Shown: positions 10,560-23,871 of the stretch, piece after piece | Position numbering within the stretch: position 1 is the stretch's first letter | Layout of the letters: each line of letters opens with the position of its first letter | From: Thermicanus aegyptius DSM 12793 | Lineage (GTDB): Bacteria; Bacillota; Bacilli; Thermicanales; Thermicanaceae | DNA: 64,000 bases | Direction of reading: 5' to 3' | Assembly (NCBI RefSeq): GCF_000510645.1 | Contig: NZ_KI783301.1 | Coordinates: forward strand, 3,464,136 to 3,528,135 | Program-made: the position numbers and the translations under genes | The notes under the pieces: model-generated | What the model saw: the letters and a program-made list of their open reading frames with translations, nothing else | What the model was told of the DNA's origin: nothing | Database searches by the model: none

Positions 10560-11318
10560 CTATGCCCTCTCCTTTACCGGCTCCCTCTTCATCAAGTCTT
10601 TTAGGAGATATGTTTGCCCTATTGAAAAGAGGTTTCCAACGACCCAATAGAGAGACAAGGCTGAAGGGAGACTAATGGCCATGAAAAGGATAAAGAACGG
10701 CATGATGTTATTCATCATCTTAATTTGAGGATTGCTCATTTGAGCCGGATTGATCGAATTCATCACCCGCATTTGAATATACGTAAAAAGTGCCGCCAGA
10801 ATGGGAAGAATAAAAAAAGGATCGGAGCTGCCCAATTGGAGCCATAAGAATGAGGATTCCCTAATATGTTCGCTGCGGCTAATCGCATTATAAAAAGCAA
10901 TCAAGATCGGTGCTTGAATGAGCAATGGGAGACACCCCGCCATGGGATTAACTCCATGCTTTTGGTACAGCTTCATCATTTCTTCCTGCATTTTTTGTGC
11001 GTTGTCCTTATATTTCTCCCGAATTTTCATCATTTCGGGTTGTATCTTCTGCATTTCCAATGAGCTTTTGTATTGCTTCACCGTTAAGGGTAAAATGGCG
11101 AAACGTACCATTAATGTCATGATGACTATGGCTAACCCGTATGAACCCCACATATTTTGCGCCAAGAAATCAAGCAACCAATAAAGAGGGTAAACAAAAA
11201 AAGCGTCCCAAAAGCCATTTCTCGGATCCGGTGGGGTATTGACGGAACCACATCCGGTTAAAAGAGTAATAAACATGAGTAATAGCACTAAAAGGCTAAG
11301 AAATCTGAAACGGGACAA
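10560..11318 (-). CDS. yidC: membrane protein insertase YidC (SpoIIIJ type)
   Basis: Oxa1/YidC-family insertase for membrane proteins, required in sporulating bacteria for the SpoIIIA-Q channel. It has a lipoprotein signal with lipobox LLTGC, then five membrane segments; the conserved core begins at WGSYGLAIVIMTLMVR. TTG at 11318 is preferred because AAGGAG lies 8 bases upstream; the more upstream GTG at 11327 overlaps that site. About 252 residues. Confidence 0.94.
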   Translation of the reverse strand: MSRFRFLSLLVLLLMFITLLTGCGSVNTPPDPRNGFWDAFFVYPLYWLLDFLAQNMWGSYGLAIVIMTLMVRFAILPLTVKQYKSSLEMQKIQPEMMKIREKYKDNAQKMQEEMMKLYQKHGVNPMAGCLPLLIQAPILIAFYNAISRSEHIRESSFLWLQLGSSDPFFILPILAALFTYIQMRVMNSINPAQMSNPQIKMMNNIMPFFILFMAISLPSALSLYWVVGNLFSIGQTYLLKDLMKREPVKERA

Positions 11319-11356
11319 TCGATTCACTCCTTAAATGATATCCAATTCGTAAACAC

Positions 11357-11566
11357 TCATTTTAAGGGATCAAATCCACCTGGGTGAAAGGGGTGACATT
11401 TGCTGATACGCTTCACACTAAGCCAACCGCCTTTTAAAGGGCCATACTTCTCTACTGCCTGGTAAGCGTATGTGGAACACGATGGATAGAATCTGCAGGT
11501 AGGTGGCTTTAAAGGAGATAGTACTTTCTGATAAAAACGTATGAAAAAAAGAAGAATTTTTCTCAA
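11357..11566 (-). CDS. yidD: membrane protein insertion efficiency factor YidD
   Basis: Small amphipathic protein of 69 residues that assists YidC-dependent insertion. The family core [19 protein letters not shown] and the tail [15 protein letters not shown] are complete. It starts with TTG at 11566 after AAGGG 7 bases upstream and lies between rnpA and yidC as in most bacteria. Confidence 0.95.
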   Translation of the reverse strand: MRKILLFFIRFYQKVLSPLKPPTCRFYPSCSTYAYQAVEKYGPLKGGWLSVKRISKCHPFHPGGFDPLK

Positions 11567-11592
11567 GGTACATCCCTTCTTGTCCTATTTAT

Positions 11593-11943
11593 TTATACCA
11601 TGAAATCCCCTTTCAATAAAGAGGCTTTTTTTAATAACTTCAACAGAGATTTCTCAATCTCGTGATACCCGTTCTTCCTTATCCCCACCCTTGCAATGAT
11701 CACCAAGTCATAACCATTTTTTATCCATGGAGAATGGTTTCTCACCATCTCCCGTAAAATTCGTTTATAATAATTTCTTTCCACCGCTTTCCCCACTTTT
11801 TTCCCTACGGAAAAGCCGACGCGAAAGGGGAGGCTCTCATCATTTTTTGTGTAGTATATAACGAGAGATGAATCTGCGATCGACCTGCCCCTCTTTAAAG
11901 TTAACCCAAAATCCTTGCTTTTCTTAAGACGATGAATCCTCAT
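11593..11943 (-). CDS. rnpA: ribonuclease P protein component
   Basis: Protein subunit of RNase P, which removes tRNA 5' leaders. The family signature is intact: GFSVGKKVGKAVERNYYKR contains the RNxxKR RNA-binding motif. 116 residues with high Arg/Lys content. It follows rpmH, separated by a hairpin-T-run (12033-12056) that would lower its expression relative to rpmH. Confidence 0.96.
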   Translation of the reverse strand: MRIHRLKKSKDFGLTLKRGRSIADSSLVIYYTKNDESLPFRVGFSVGKKVGKAVERNYYKRILREMVRNHSPWIKNGYDLVIIARVGIRKNGYHEIEKSLLKLLKKASLLKGDFMV

Positions 11944-12032
11944 TTTTTCCCCTTTCTCTTTTAAAGAGGATGTTTTGAGAGGCTATTTAAAATTTAGACA
12001 TATTTCCTGATAAATAAACGCTTTCAACGGTT

Positions 12033-12056
12033 AAAAAAGACCACACAAAGGTGGCC
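12033..12056 (-). terminator. attenuator/terminator between rpmH and rnpA
   Basis: Read leftward, GGCCAC/GTGGTC (one G-U pair) with loop CTTTGT is followed by TTTTTT. The stem overlaps the rpmH stop codon, so partial termination here probably sets the L34 to RNase P protein ratio. Confidence 0.75.
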
Positions 12057-12193
12057 TATGCAGATAATCTTTTTCTACCCTTGCGGCGGCGGGCTTTCAA
12101 TATCTTTCTGCCATTTTTCGTACTCATTCTTTCCCGAAACCCATGATCCTGTTTTCTTTTATAATTATTCGGATTAAACGTAGGCTTTGCCAT
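12056..12193 (-). CDS. rpmH: 50S ribosomal protein L34
   Basis: A 45-codon gene found by direct translation from the ATG at 12193: [19 protein letters not shown] and on through [13 protein letters not shown] to a very basic [13 protein letters not shown] end, stop TAG. This is the complete L34 pattern, one residue longer than the common 44. The upstream region carries DnaA boxes, so initiation protein may affect its promoter. Confidence 0.97.
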   Translation of the reverse strand: MAKPTFNPNNYKRKQDHGFRERMSTKNGRKILKARRRKGRKRLSA

Positions 12194-12244
12194 CCTCACA
12201 CCCCCTCATCGTACATTCTGACTCATTATAAACAGTTCTCCCCT

Positions 12245-12560
12245 ATCTGTCAATGATGAGAAACTTTTCCACAGTGCCTGGGATTAAATCACTTGTATTC
12301 TTCGTTCCATCGATCTGTTTTCATGACGTTATGCACGCCGTGATCAGATTCTATCCACAAGATTTTGTGTTGGGGATTTTTTTTCGACACAAATTGTGGA
12401 TAAATGAAAAATATAGGCGAGTCATTGATTTTCCTGCACCTTTTTGCTATGATTAGATTACTCTTTCTTGTGGATATCTCCATTTATCCACATATTTTTC
12501 CACAGCCTGTGGATTTTTTTATTCATCTTTCCCTCTGCTGTGAATTGAATGATCCACATG
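12245..12560. other. oriC, upstream DnaA-box cluster
   Basis: The rpmH-dnaA gap holds two perfect DnaA boxes, at 12395-12403 (reverse) and 12484-12492 (forward, TTATCCACA). One-mismatch boxes lie at 12265-12273, 12351-12359, 12469-12477, 12496-12504 and 12550-12558; a weaker two-mismatch copy is at 12508-12516. Some of the apparent open frames here are incidental. Together with 13996-14111 this forms the bipartite Bacillus-type origin. Confidence 0.9.
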
Positions 12561-12648
12561 TCCTCATCGCTTGCTTTTTATTATTTCTTCTGCATTACGC
12601 TCCACGCCATCTTTCACATTTTTTATCGATCATGAGGTGATTCCCTGC

Positions 12649-13989
12649 ATGGAGGATGTACATGCCCTTTGGGAGGAGATAAAAAGGGAGATCTCAATTA
12701 AAATCTCAAAACCTAGCTACGACACATGGTTTGCGGAAACAAGAGCGGTAAAAGTAACCAATCATCTTGTTCACATTTTTACGCCTAACTTTTTTATAAA
12801 AGACTGGCTTCAAAAACATTACAAAAAATTTTTGGAAGAGATGCTTGCCCAAATGACCGGGACTTTTTACCAAATTCGTTTCATCTCCCCTGATGATCAA
12901 GATCAAGAAAACGTAAACGCTGAATTTGAAGAGAAGGAACCGGTTGTACCTGATTACAGAAAAACCTTAAATCCTCGATACGTTTTTGAATCCTTTGTTA
13001 TTGGTGACGGCAACCGTTTTGCACATGCGGCTTGTTTAGCCGTCGCCGAAAGACCTGCACGCTCCTATAACCCCTTATTTATTTATGGTGGAGTAGGTCT
13101 AGGTAAAACCCATCTGATGCAAGCGATTGGGCATTATATCTTAGACTATAATCCCAATGCGAAAGTGGTATATATTTCTTCCGAGAAATTTACCAACGAA
13201 TTTATTAATGCGATTCGAGATAACCGGCCTGAAGAATTCAGAAACAAATATCGCTATGTCGATATCCTCTTAATTGATGATATTCAATTTCTCGCCGGAA
13301 AAGAACAAACCCAGGAAGAATTCTTCCATACCTTTAATACGTTGTATGAAGCGAATAAGCAGATTGTCATATCAAGCGACCGTCCTCCGAAAGAGATCCC
13401 CACTCTAGAAGAACGATTGCGTTCCCGCTTCGAATGGGGCTTAATCACCGATATCCAACCCCCGGATCTGGAAACAAGGATCGCCATTCTCAGAAAAAAG
13501 GCGAAAGCGGAGCAGCTGGATATCTCTAATGAAGTTATGGTCTATATCGCAAATCAAATCGATAGCAACATTCGTGAGCTGGAAGGCGCATTGATCCGGG
13601 TGGTCGCCTACTCTTCTCTCACCAATCAAGATATTACCGTCCATTTAGCCCAGGAAGCGCTCAGAGACATTTTAAGTCAATCAAAAAACCGAGCTATCAC
13701 CATTCATGATATCCAAAAAATTGTGAGCGATTATTATGGGATACGCATTGAAGAATTAAAAGGAAAGCGGAGAACCAAGACCTTTGTTCTTCCCCGCCAG
13801 ATCGCCATGTATCTTTCCCGAGAAATGACAGATCTATCTCTACCAAAAATCGGAGAGGAATTTGGAGGGAAAGATCACACCACAGTTATCCATGCCCACG
13901 AAAAAATCCAGTCGGCTCTCAATACGGATCGAGATGTCCAGAAAGTGATCAAAGAGATCAAAGAGAGAATAAAAACATTGATCGGTTAA
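12649..13989 (+). CDS. dnaA: chromosomal replication initiator DnaA
   Basis: AAA+ initiator that binds DnaA boxes and melts oriC. The ATG at 12649 ([15 protein letters not shown]), with GAGGTGA 8-9 bases upstream, gives 446 residues, the same length as the B. subtilis protein. Walker [10 protein letters not shown], Walker B LLIDDIQF, the sensor/arginine finger region [10 protein letters not shown] and the C-terminal DnaA-box binding signature [15 protein letters not shown] are all present. An earlier ATG at 12571 would add a hydrophobic tail from the origin sequence and is rejected. Confidence 0.98.
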   Translation: MEDVHALWEEIKREISIKISKPSYDTWFAETRAVKVTNHLVHIFTPNFFIKDWLQKHYKKFLEEMLAQMTGTFYQIRFISPDDQDQENVNAEFEEKEPVVPDYRKTLNPRYVFESFVIGDGNRFAHAACLAVAERPARSYNPLFIYGGVGLGKTHLMQAIGHYILDYNPNAKVVYISSEKFTNEFINAIRDNRPEEFRNKYRYVDILLIDDIQFLAGKEQTQEEFFHTFNTLYEANKQIVISSDRPPKEIPTLEERLRSRFEWGLITDIQPPDLETRIAILRKKAKAEQLDISNEVMVYIANQIDSNIRELEGALIRVVAYSSLTNQDITVHLAQEALRDILSQSKNRAITIHDIQKIVSDYYGIRIEELKGKRRTKTFVLPRQIAMYLSREMTDLSLPKIGEEFGGKDHTTVIHAHEKIQSALNTDRDVQKVIKEIKERIKTLIG

Positions 13990-13995
13990 AAGATT

Positions 13996-14111
13996 CACAA
14001 ATTATCCCCAGGTGAATTCTTCGCCTTCATCGCCTTGTATCACTTATTCACAATTTCACAGGGCCTACTACTATGACCAATTTTTTTTAATAAGCAATTT
14101 ATATAACTATT
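13996..14111. other. oriC, downstream part and unwinding element
   Basis: The dnaA-dnaN gap has near-consensus DnaA boxes TTATCCCCA (14002-14010) and TTATTCACA (14044-14052), then a very AT-rich tract from about 14079 to 14111 that fits the DNA unwinding element. No perfect box was seen on this side. Confidence 0.8.
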
Positions 14112-14151
14112 ACCCCTTTACATCCATGTGAAGGGGGAGGAGGGTACCTTA

Positions 14152-15291
14152 ATGCATTTATGGATCGATCGCGAACAGCTCGTTTACGCCATTCAAACGG
14201 TAAGCAGAGCCGTCTCTTCCCGAGTGGTTATCCCTATCTTAGCAGGTATTAAAATCGATGCAGATGATGAAAAGGTTACTTTTACTGCCAGCGATTCCGA
14301 TCTCTCCATTTCATATTCTTATCCCATTCAAGAAAACACTCAGTCTCCTCTCGTTAAAGTGGAACAAACCGGAAGTATTGTGCTATCTGCACGAATCATT
14401 GGTGATATGGTTAAGCGCCTCCCCGATGGTTATGTGGAAATTGAAGAGAAAGAGCACGGTTTGGTTGTGATTCATTCGGAAACGGTTGAATTTAATCTGC
14501 ATGGAATGGATCCTGAGGATTATCCCCAATTTCCCTCGGTCGAAGATCACTATCATTTTCGCCTTCATAGCTCTTCGTTGCGAAAACTTCTAAAACAGGT
14601 CATTATTGCAAGCAGCAATTCGGATTCACGTCCCATCTTAAAAGGAATTGAATGGACTTTAAAGAACGGAAAACTCTCCTTGACCGCAACCGACAGTCAT
14701 CGTCTCGCGAAAGGGACAATTACTCTTTCCGAAAGTGATGTGGATGATATTCGCATCGTAGTTCCCAGTAAGAATTCGCAAGAACTTATAAAATTGTTGG
14801 AGGATCGAGAGGAAGAGGTGGAAATCCTTCTCTCGAATACACAGCTTCTTCTAAAAGCGGAGAACCTCTTCTTCATATCAAGATTATTAGAGGGAAGATA
14901 CCCGGATACCAGTATGATTATTCCCAAAGGAAGCAAGACCCAAATAACTCTTTCCACCGATTCGCTTCAAGGATCCTTGGAGAGAGCGCAGTTGATCGCT
15001 CAACATGAAAGAAATCATGTCGTGCGCATCAGCAGCATAGAAAATCAAGAAATTGAGGTTTATGCATTTTTCCCTGAAGTGGGAAAGTTTTCCGAGAGAA
15101 TAAGAGGAGTTCAAATAGAAGGGGAAGAAATAAAAATTTCTTTTAATGTAAAATATTTGCTCGATGCGTTGCGTACCGTCGATCACCCTGAAGTGGAACT
15201 CCATTTTTCAGGTCCTGTTACCCCTTTTCTCATCCATCCGAAGGAATCCGATGAAATCCTCCATTTGATCGTGCCGGTTCGTACCAATTAG
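14152..15291 (+). CDS. dnaN: DNA polymerase III beta clamp
   Basis: Ring-shaped processivity clamp. ATG at 14152 (MHLWIDREQLVYAIQTVSRAV) follows GGAGGAGG by 8 bases and gives 379 residues; the GTG at 14128 lacks a site. The three clamp domains follow in order, including the typical PILKGIEW segment at domain 2 and a C-terminus ending HLIVPVRTN near the client-binding pocket. Confidence 0.97.
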   Translation: MHLWIDREQLVYAIQTVSRAVSSRVVIPILAGIKIDADDEKVTFTASDSDLSISYSYPIQENTQSPLVKVEQTGSIVLSARIIGDMVKRLPDGYVEIEEKEHGLVVIHSETVEFNLHGMDPEDYPQFPSVEDHYHFRLHSSSLRKLLKQVIIASSNSDSRPILKGIEWTLKNGKLSLTATDSHRLAKGTITLSESDVDDIRIVVPSKNSQELIKLLEDREEEVEILLSNTQLLLKAENLFFISRLLEGRYPDTSMIIPKGSKTQITLSTDSLQGSLERAQLIAQHERNHVVRISSIENQEIEVYAFFPEVGKFSERIRGVQIEGEEIKISFNVKYLLDALRTVDHPEVELHFSGPVTPFLIHPKESDEILHLIVPVRTN

Positions 15292-15365
15292 ATTAAATTG
15301 CAATTTTTTGGGAACCATGGGGTTAGAAAATCTTTTCTTACTTGGAGCAAAGGAGGAGGGAACCA

Positions 15366-15587
15366 ATGGAGGAGGTTTCGATCGAAGGGGAGTATATCAC
15401 TTTGGGTCAGTTTTTAAAAAAAATGGGGATCGTCCAAACGGGAGGAGAGGTAAAGGCTTATTTAGAGAAAGGGATCCTCGTGAATAACCAATTAGAGATG
15501 AGAAGAGGGAAAAAGCTTTATGCCGGTGATGAAATCCATATTCCAGGGGAGAAAGATTACCGCATCCTCGGTAAGGCGAGAGAGTAG
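15366..15587 (+). CDS. rlbA: S4 domain ribosome-associated protein RlbA (YaaA)
   Basis: A 73-residue S4-type RNA-binding protein, conserved between dnaN and recF in Firmicutes and implicated in 50S assembly. The S4 pattern (LGQFLKKMGIVQTGGEVKAYL followed later by VNNQLEMRRGKKLYAGDEI) covers almost the whole protein. ATG at 15366 sits after AAAGGAGGAGG. Confidence 0.93.
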   Translation: MEEVSIEGEYITLGQFLKKMGIVQTGGEVKAYLEKGILVNNQLEMRRGKKLYAGDEIHIPGEKDYRILGKARE

Positions 15588-15599
15588 GGGGATCTTTAT

Positions 15600-18636
<3,037 letters not shown>

Positions 18637-18963
18637 CCGTTGGGCAACCTTTATGCGTTCGAAAAATAACCGGCTAATTGAAATATGCCTTACCTCCATC
18701 CTTTACTTTTACCTTACAGAGTCTAAAGAAAACTGAAATGAAAAAAGAGGAGAGATCTCCTCTTTTTCTTATGGTGCGGGAATTTTCGCCGTTTCATTCA
18801 AGCACGAAAAAAGCTGTTTTATCCCATCAAAAACGTATGATTGCAGAACAGCCTTTTCCTGCGGCGGATTGGCCCCCCTCTTTTCTCTTGATAAAAAGTA
18901 GTGTATAGTGGAAAAGATGGGGACTAGATACATATCAGGCCAGTTGAGATTTAGGAGGATACG
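18637..18963 (+). other. gyrB-gyrA intergenic region
   Basis: 327 bp without a gene. Besides the terminator at 18742-18767 I see no riboswitch or RNA gene. The part nearest gyrA contains TATAGT at about 18905 but no convincing -35 at the right distance. Confidence 0.5.
18742..18767. terminator. bidirectional terminator after gyrB
   Basis: A near-perfect palindrome: A-run, GAGGAG, loop AGAT, CTCCTC, T-run. It would stop transcription in either direction, so gyrA is probably transcribed separately from gyrB. Confidence 0.85.
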
Positions 18964-21438
18964 ATGATACCGGAAAGCAGAATTGAAGAAATAAACATAA
19001 GCCAAGAAATGAAAACCTCTTTTATGGATTATGCCATGAGTGTCATTGTAAGCCGGGCACTTCCCGATGTTCGGGATGGATTAAAGCCCGTCCATCGGCG
19101 CATTCTTTATGCGATGCACCAATTGGGCATGACTCCCGATAAACCCCATAAGAAATCGGCCAGGATCGTCGGGGAAGTGATCGGTAAATATCACCCCCAT
19201 GGTGATATGGCGGTATACGATGCCATGGTTCGCATGGCTCAAGACTTTTCCTACCGTTATGAATTGGTAGATGGACATGGAAACTTCGGATCCGTGGATG
19301 GCGATGCTCCGGCGGCAATGCGGTATACGGAAGCCCGCCTCTCCAAGATTGCCACGGAACTTTTACGGGATATAAAAAAAGAGACCATCGATTTTCAGGA
19401 TAACTACGACGGTTCCGAACAAGAGCCGAAGGTTCTTCCTTCCCGCTTTCCTAATCTTCTAGTAAACGGCGCTTCAGGCATCGCTGTGGGGATGGCGACC
19501 AATATTCCGCCACACCAATTGGGGGAGGTGATCGACGGAGTTCTCCTTCTCCTCGAACGACCGGAGGCGGACGTGAAGGAGTTGATGAGAAAAATCCCTG
19601 GTCCCGATTTCCCCACGGGTGGTTTAATTTTAGGACGAGATGGGATCCGGCGCGCCTATGAAACGGGACGGGGTTCGATCACTGTCCGGGCGAAGGCAAA
19701 GATTGAAGAACATAACAACGGGAAAGAAAGGATTATCGTCACCGAGCTCCCCTATCAGGTGAATAAGGCAAGGTTGATTGAGAAGATTGCCGAATTGGTT
19801 CGGGAGAAAAAATTGGATGGAATTACCGATCTCAGGGACGAATCGGATCGTGAGGGGATGCGCATCGTCATCGAACTGCGCCGGGATGTCAATGCAAAGG
19901 TAATCTTGAATAATCTCTATAAGCTGACCGCGATGCAAACCTCCTTTGGGATCATCATGCTGGCCTTGGTCGATGGGAGACCCCGCATCTTAAACCTGGC
20001 CGAAATGCTGAAGGAATATATTAAACACCAGCAAGAAGTCATCCGACGCAGGTCTGAATATGATCTGAAACGAGCGGAAGCGAGGAAACACATTGTAGAC
20101 GGGTTGAAAAAGGCAATCGACATCGTCGATGATTTGGTCGACCGAAAGGGTCCCATTCGATCCGCGAAAGATAGAGAAGAAGCAAAGGGAAACCTCATGG
20201 CAGAGACCTTTACAATTGAAGGGCGCAAGGTTCCCTTAGGTTTTACCGAACCGCAGGCAGAAGCGATTCTTGATATGCGCCTGCAACAACTGACCGGCCT
20301 GTCCATTGAACGGCTCATGGAAGAATTGGAGGAATTACTGGCGCAGATTAAAGACTTGAAAGAGATTTTGGAATCCCCTGTGAGACTCAATGAAGTGATT
20401 AAAGAAGAACTACTGGAGATTAAGAAGAAATATAATGACGAACGAAGGACGAAGATCACCGCCGATGAAGCGGAACTGGAGATCGAAGATTTGATCCAGG
20501 AAGAAGATGTGGTGATCACCCTAACCCATTCGGGATATATTAAACGCCTTCCTTCCGATACCTACCGGAGCCAACGTAGAGGAGGACGGGGGATTCAAGC
20601 CATAGGAACGAGGGAAGATGATTTCGTGGAACATCTTCTCTCGACGAACAGTCACAGCACCATCCTCTTCTTCAGTAATCGGGGGCGGGTCTACCGTCTT
20701 AAGGCTTATGAAGTGCCCGAATACGGCCGCACCGCAAAGGGAATTCCAATTATTAATCTGATACAGATCGAGAAAGGGGAAACCATCCAGACCATTGTAT
20801 CGGTGAAGGATTACCGGGAAGACAATTTTCTCTTCTTTGCTACGAAGAACGGTTTGGTAAAGAGGACGCCCGTCAGTGAGTTTGAGAACATCCGAAAGAA
20901 TGGTCTCTACGCCATTACGCTCAAAGAAGAAGATGAATTGATTGGAGTTCGCCTCACCGATGGAAATCAAGAGATTATTCTAGGCACCAGGATGGGAATG
21001 TCGATCCGGTTTAAAGAAGAAGAGGTACGCCCCATGGGGAGAACTGCTGCAGGTGTAAAAGGGATTCAATTGGAGAGGGGAGATCAGGTCATCGATATGG
21101 ATATCCTCGAGGAAGGGGATTCCCTCCTTATCGTGACGGAAAATGGATATGGGAAGAGGACTCCGTTGGACGAATATCGGACGCAAAGCCGGGGAGGGAA
21201 AGGGATTAAGACCTTAAATGTAACCCAGAAAAATGGTCCCATTGTCGGCATAAAGGTGATTGGCGCAGAAGAGGATGTGATGATCATTACGCAAACAGGG
21301 GTTGTAATTCGACTTAATGTGGAAAACATCTCCACCATGGGCCGATATACCCAAGGGGTAAAACTAATTCGCCTGGAGAATGATGAAGAGAAAGTGGCTA
21401 CCGTCGCCCGTGTACAAAATAGTGTGGATGAGAATTAG
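18964..21438 (+). CDS. gyrA: DNA gyrase subunit A
   Basis: Breakage-reunion subunit of gyrase, 824 residues. The catalytic tyrosine is Y121 in AMRYTEARL, and the C-terminal supercoiling motif (GyrA box) reads QRRGGRG. In the quinolone-resistance region the sequence is [10 protein letters not shown]: methionine (M82) occupies the place equivalent to E. coli Ser83, while the Asp87 equivalent is retained. ATG at 18964 follows taGGAGG. Confidence 0.98.
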   Translation: MIPESRIEEINISQEMKTSFMDYAMSVIVSRALPDVRDGLKPVHRRILYAMHQLGMTPDKPHKKSARIVGEVIGKYHPHGDMAVYDAMVRMAQDFSYRYELVDGHGNFGSVDGDAPAAMRYTEARLSKIATELLRDIKKETIDFQDNYDGSEQEPKVLPSRFPNLLVNGASGIAVGMATNIPPHQLGEVIDGVLLLLERPEADVKELMRKIPGPDFPTGGLILGRDGIRRAYETGRGSITVRAKAKIEEHNNGKERIIVTELPYQVNKARLIEKIAELVREKKLDGITDLRDESDREGMRIVIELRRDVNAKVILNNLYKLTAMQTSFGIIMLALVDGRPRILNLAEMLKEYIKHQQEVIRRRSEYDLKRAEARKHIVDGLKKAIDIVDDLVDRKGPIRSAKDREEAKGNLMAETFTIEGRKVPLGFTEPQAEAILDMRLQQLTGLSIERLMEELEELLAQIKDLKEILESPVRLNEVIKEELLEIKKKYNDERRTKITADEAELEIEDLIQEEDVVITLTHSGYIKRLPSDTYRSQRRGGRGIQAIGTREDDFVEHLLSTNSHSTILFFSNRGRVYRLKAYEVPEYGRTAKGIPIINLIQIEKGETIQTIVSVKDYREDNFLFFATKNGLVKRTPVSEFENIRKNGLYAITLKEEDELIGVRLTDGNQEIILGTRMGMSIRFKEEEVRPMGRTAAGVKGIQLERGDQVIDMDILEEGDSLLIVTENGYGKRTPLDEYRTQSRGGKGIKTLNVTQKNGPIVGIKVIGAEEDVMIITQTGVVIRLNVENISTMGRYTQGVKLIRLENDEEKVATVARVQNSVDEN

Positions 21439-21502
21439 CGTATTGTTGTTTCGCCGTATTCATAATAAAATGAAGAGGAACGACGAAGAAGGGAAGATTC
21501 CA

Positions 21503-22585
21503 ATGCCGGAAATTCCAGTCAGCCGGGGGATGATCGGGAAAAAATTGGATAAGGACATCTTATCTCCTTTTGGAGGTTTACTCTATCAAAAAGGACATCC
21601 CTTAAGGGAAAAGGATGTGGAATTTCTCCTCGCCTTTAAGATCCAAACGATCTCGGTAGAGGAGGAAAGCAGAGAAGGTGAGGGCAAACACGGGACCAAA
21701 AAAGATCATTCCTCTCCTTCTCCCAAGGGGGAACAAGAATCGTCCTTCATCAAGGATTTCCGTCATGCGGTCAAAGAGATGGAGAAGATCTTCATTCGGC
21801 TTATGGCAGGAGGATCTCTTTCCGTCGCTGAAATCCGGCAGTGGTTAAAACCTTTGGTAGAGAAAACGGAAGGAAGCACCGGCTGGCTTTACTCCTTTCA
21901 GGAGAATAGCCCAAAGAATTACCAGGCCTATCATGCCGTCGGGACGGCATTGCTATCGGTTGGCATTGCACGGAGTGCAAAACTTCCCAAAAATGAATGG
22001 ATGCAGATCGGGTTGGCCGGGCTTCTAAGCGATTTGGGGAAAGTGAAGATCCCGTCTTCCATCCTGCAAAAGAAAGGTCCTCTGACAAAGGAGGAGTGGG
22101 AAGAGGTCCGCCGCCATCCCGTTTACGGCTTCGAGTTGTTAAAGAACGTGAAAGGGATCACGGAAGGGGTGATTCTTTCTTCTTTACAACACCATGAACG
22201 CCTTGATGGTTCAGGCTATCCTTTAAACCTAACGAGGGAGAAAATTCATCCATACGCGAAAATTGTGGCCATTGCCGATGTGATTCACGCCGCATCCTCA
22301 ACGAAACCCTATCGAACCGCCTGCTCCCCATTTCAGGTGATGGAGCAAATGAGGGTAGAGATGACGAATCAATTTGATACGGGTTATCTCCATACCTTGA
22401 TTCAATCCTTACTTCAGCTCCCATTGGGTACACCGGTTTTGTTGAGTGACGGCAGAGTGGGAAAGATTCTCTATTTCATGCCCACTTCCCCTTTACGACC
22501 CATTCTAGATGTCGATGGAGATCCGATTTCCCTCATGGATCGAAAAGAGCTACATTTAGAGAAAATATTGATCGAATACCAATGA
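21503..22585 (+). CDS. degenerate HD-GYP domain protein
   Basis: Resembles HD-GYP cyclic-di-nucleotide phosphodiesterases: the GYP region HHERLDGSGYP is intact. The HD motif is changed, reading LLSDLGKVKIP where active enzymes have LLHDIGK, so one metal-ligand histidine is a serine; the usual YDA(L/M) near the end is IHAAS. Catalysis is therefore doubtful and a binding or scaffold role is possible. The frame is open back into gyrA (21380), but ATG 21503 (MPEIPVSRGMIGKKL) has GAAGGGAA 7 bases upstream; ATG 21428 is an alternative. It runs on with the next gene at 22614. Confidence 0.75.
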   Translation: MPEIPVSRGMIGKKLDKDILSPFGGLLYQKGHPLREKDVEFLLAFKIQTISVEEESREGEGKHGTKKDHSSPSPKGEQESSFIKDFRHAVKEMEKIFIRLMAGGSLSVAEIRQWLKPLVEKTEGSTGWLYSFQENSPKNYQAYHAVGTALLSVGIARSAKLPKNEWMQIGLAGLLSDLGKVKIPSSILQKKGPLTKEEWEEVRRHPVYGFELLKNVKGITEGVILSSLQHHERLDGSGYPLNLTREKIHPYAKIVAIADVIHAASSTKPYRTACSPFQVMEQMRVEMTNQFDTGYLHTLIQSLLQLPLGTPVLLSDGRVGKILYFMPTSPLRPILDVDGDPISLMDRKELHLEKILIEYQ

Positions 22586-22613
22586 GATGTTCATGTACAA
22601 GGAGAGGCGGACC

Positions 22614-23819
22614 ATGAAACGGCGATTCGGCAGAATCTTTTTTCCTCCCGTTCTCATTTTTTTCCTTTTCTCTTCTTCATTTTTCATAGGGAACCCACTC
22701 TTCGCGGAAGGAAACGGGGAGAGTCCGGTAGAAGGGAAAGGATATACTTCCGCAGAGTGGCAAGATGCCCTTCGCTCTCCATCCCCTATGGAAGTGAAGA
22801 GAATGAAGATCCCCTATAAGGTGAAAGGGGTTTATATGACCGGCTGGTCTGCAGGGGGAGAGAAATTTCAAAAGATCGTTGACCTCCTCGACCGATCTGA
22901 ACTTAATGCGGTGGTGATCGATGTGAAAGAGGATAAGGGGGATATTACGTATCGTTCCAACATTCCTCTTGTCCATGAGATCAAATCGGATCATACCCGC
23001 TATATTCAGGACATTGATCATGTTTTAGAAGTACTTCATGAAAAAAATATCTACACCATTGCCAGAATTGTCTCTTTTAAAGATCCTTATATGGCCGGAG
23101 CAAAACAAGAATGGTCCTTGCAAAAGAAGACAGGCGGCGTGTGGAAGGACCGGAAAGGGATCATGTGGGTAGATCCCTATCGAAAGGAACAATGGGATTA
23201 CAATCTCTCCGTAGCCATTGAAGCGGCTAAAAAGGGCTTTGATGAGATACAATTAGATTACGTAAGGTTTCCTGAAAATGGGAAAAAAGTTGACGCCGAA
23301 GTTTCTTATTACAATCCCCAAGGTAGGACGAAGGAGGTACTCATCCGGGATTTCATTCGCTATGTGCGGGAGAATCTGAAGCCCTATCCGGTATTTCTTT
23401 CGGCGGACGTCTTCGGTCTCGTCCCATCCGTTAGCGACGATATGGGGATTGGGCAAAGGTGGGAGCTGATTACACCGGAAGTGGATTATATCTCCCCGAT
23501 GGCGTATCCTTCCCATTATGCCAAATATACCTTTGGGATCGCCGTACCGGATGCTCATCCTTACGAGGTGATTCGAGGTACGATCCTTGATGCTCAGAAA
23601 AAGGATGCGGCGCTCCATGCCCAAGGGATTAAGACGGCGACGATCCGCCCATGGTATCAAGATTTTACCGCCAGCTACTTACCTAAAGGAGAGTGGATCC
23701 GTTACACAGGGATACAGGTGTTGGACCAGGTCAGGGCGGGTAAAGAATTAGGAATCGATTCTTTTCTGCTGTGGGATCCACGCAACAATTTTTCGATAGA
23801 TGCTTGGATAAAGTCTTGA
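22614..23819 (+). CDS. secreted putative glycoside hydrolase (DUF4015)
   Basis: 401 residues with an N-terminal signal peptide (MKRRFGRIFFPP, hydrophobic core, possible cut after LFA). The mature part matches the DUF4015 TIM-barrel family related to glycoside hydrolases: KGVYMTGWSAG at the start, NAVVIDVKEDKGDITY, FDEIQLDYVRFP, and SPMAYPSHY. Likely acts outside the membrane, probably on envelope or other polysaccharide; substrate unknown. ATG 22614 follows AAGGAG. The stop codon overlaps the -35 of the metF leader promoter. Confidence 0.85.
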   Translation: MKRRFGRIFFPPVLIFFLFSSSFFIGNPLFAEGNGESPVEGKGYTSAEWQDALRSPSPMEVKRMKIPYKVKGVYMTGWSAGGEKFQKIVDLLDRSELNAVVIDVKEDKGDITYRSNIPLVHEIKSDHTRYIQDIDHVLEVLHEKNIYTIARIVSFKDPYMAGAKQEWSLQKKTGGVWKDRKGIMWVDPYRKEQWDYNLSVAIEAAKKGFDEIQLDYVRFPENGKKVDAEVSYYNPQGRTKEVLIRDFIRYVRENLKPYPVFLSADVFGLVPSVSDDMGIGQRWELITPEVDYISPMAYPSHYAKYTFGIAVPDAHPYEVIRGTILDAQKKDAALHAQGIKTATIRPWYQDFTASYLPKGEWIRYTGIQVLDQVRAGKELGIDSFLLWDPRNNFSIDAWIKS

Positions 23820-23844
23820 CACCTATGCATGTATAGGTTATTGT
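23816..23844 (+). promoter_or_regulatory. sigma-A promoter of the metF-metH operon
   Basis: TTGACA (23816-23821), 17-bp spacer, TATTGT (23839-23844). The -35 overlaps the stop codon of the preceding gene. It transcribes the SAM riboswitch. Confidence 0.7.
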
Positions 23845-23871
23845 ATACTACAATTATATACTGCGAAATCA

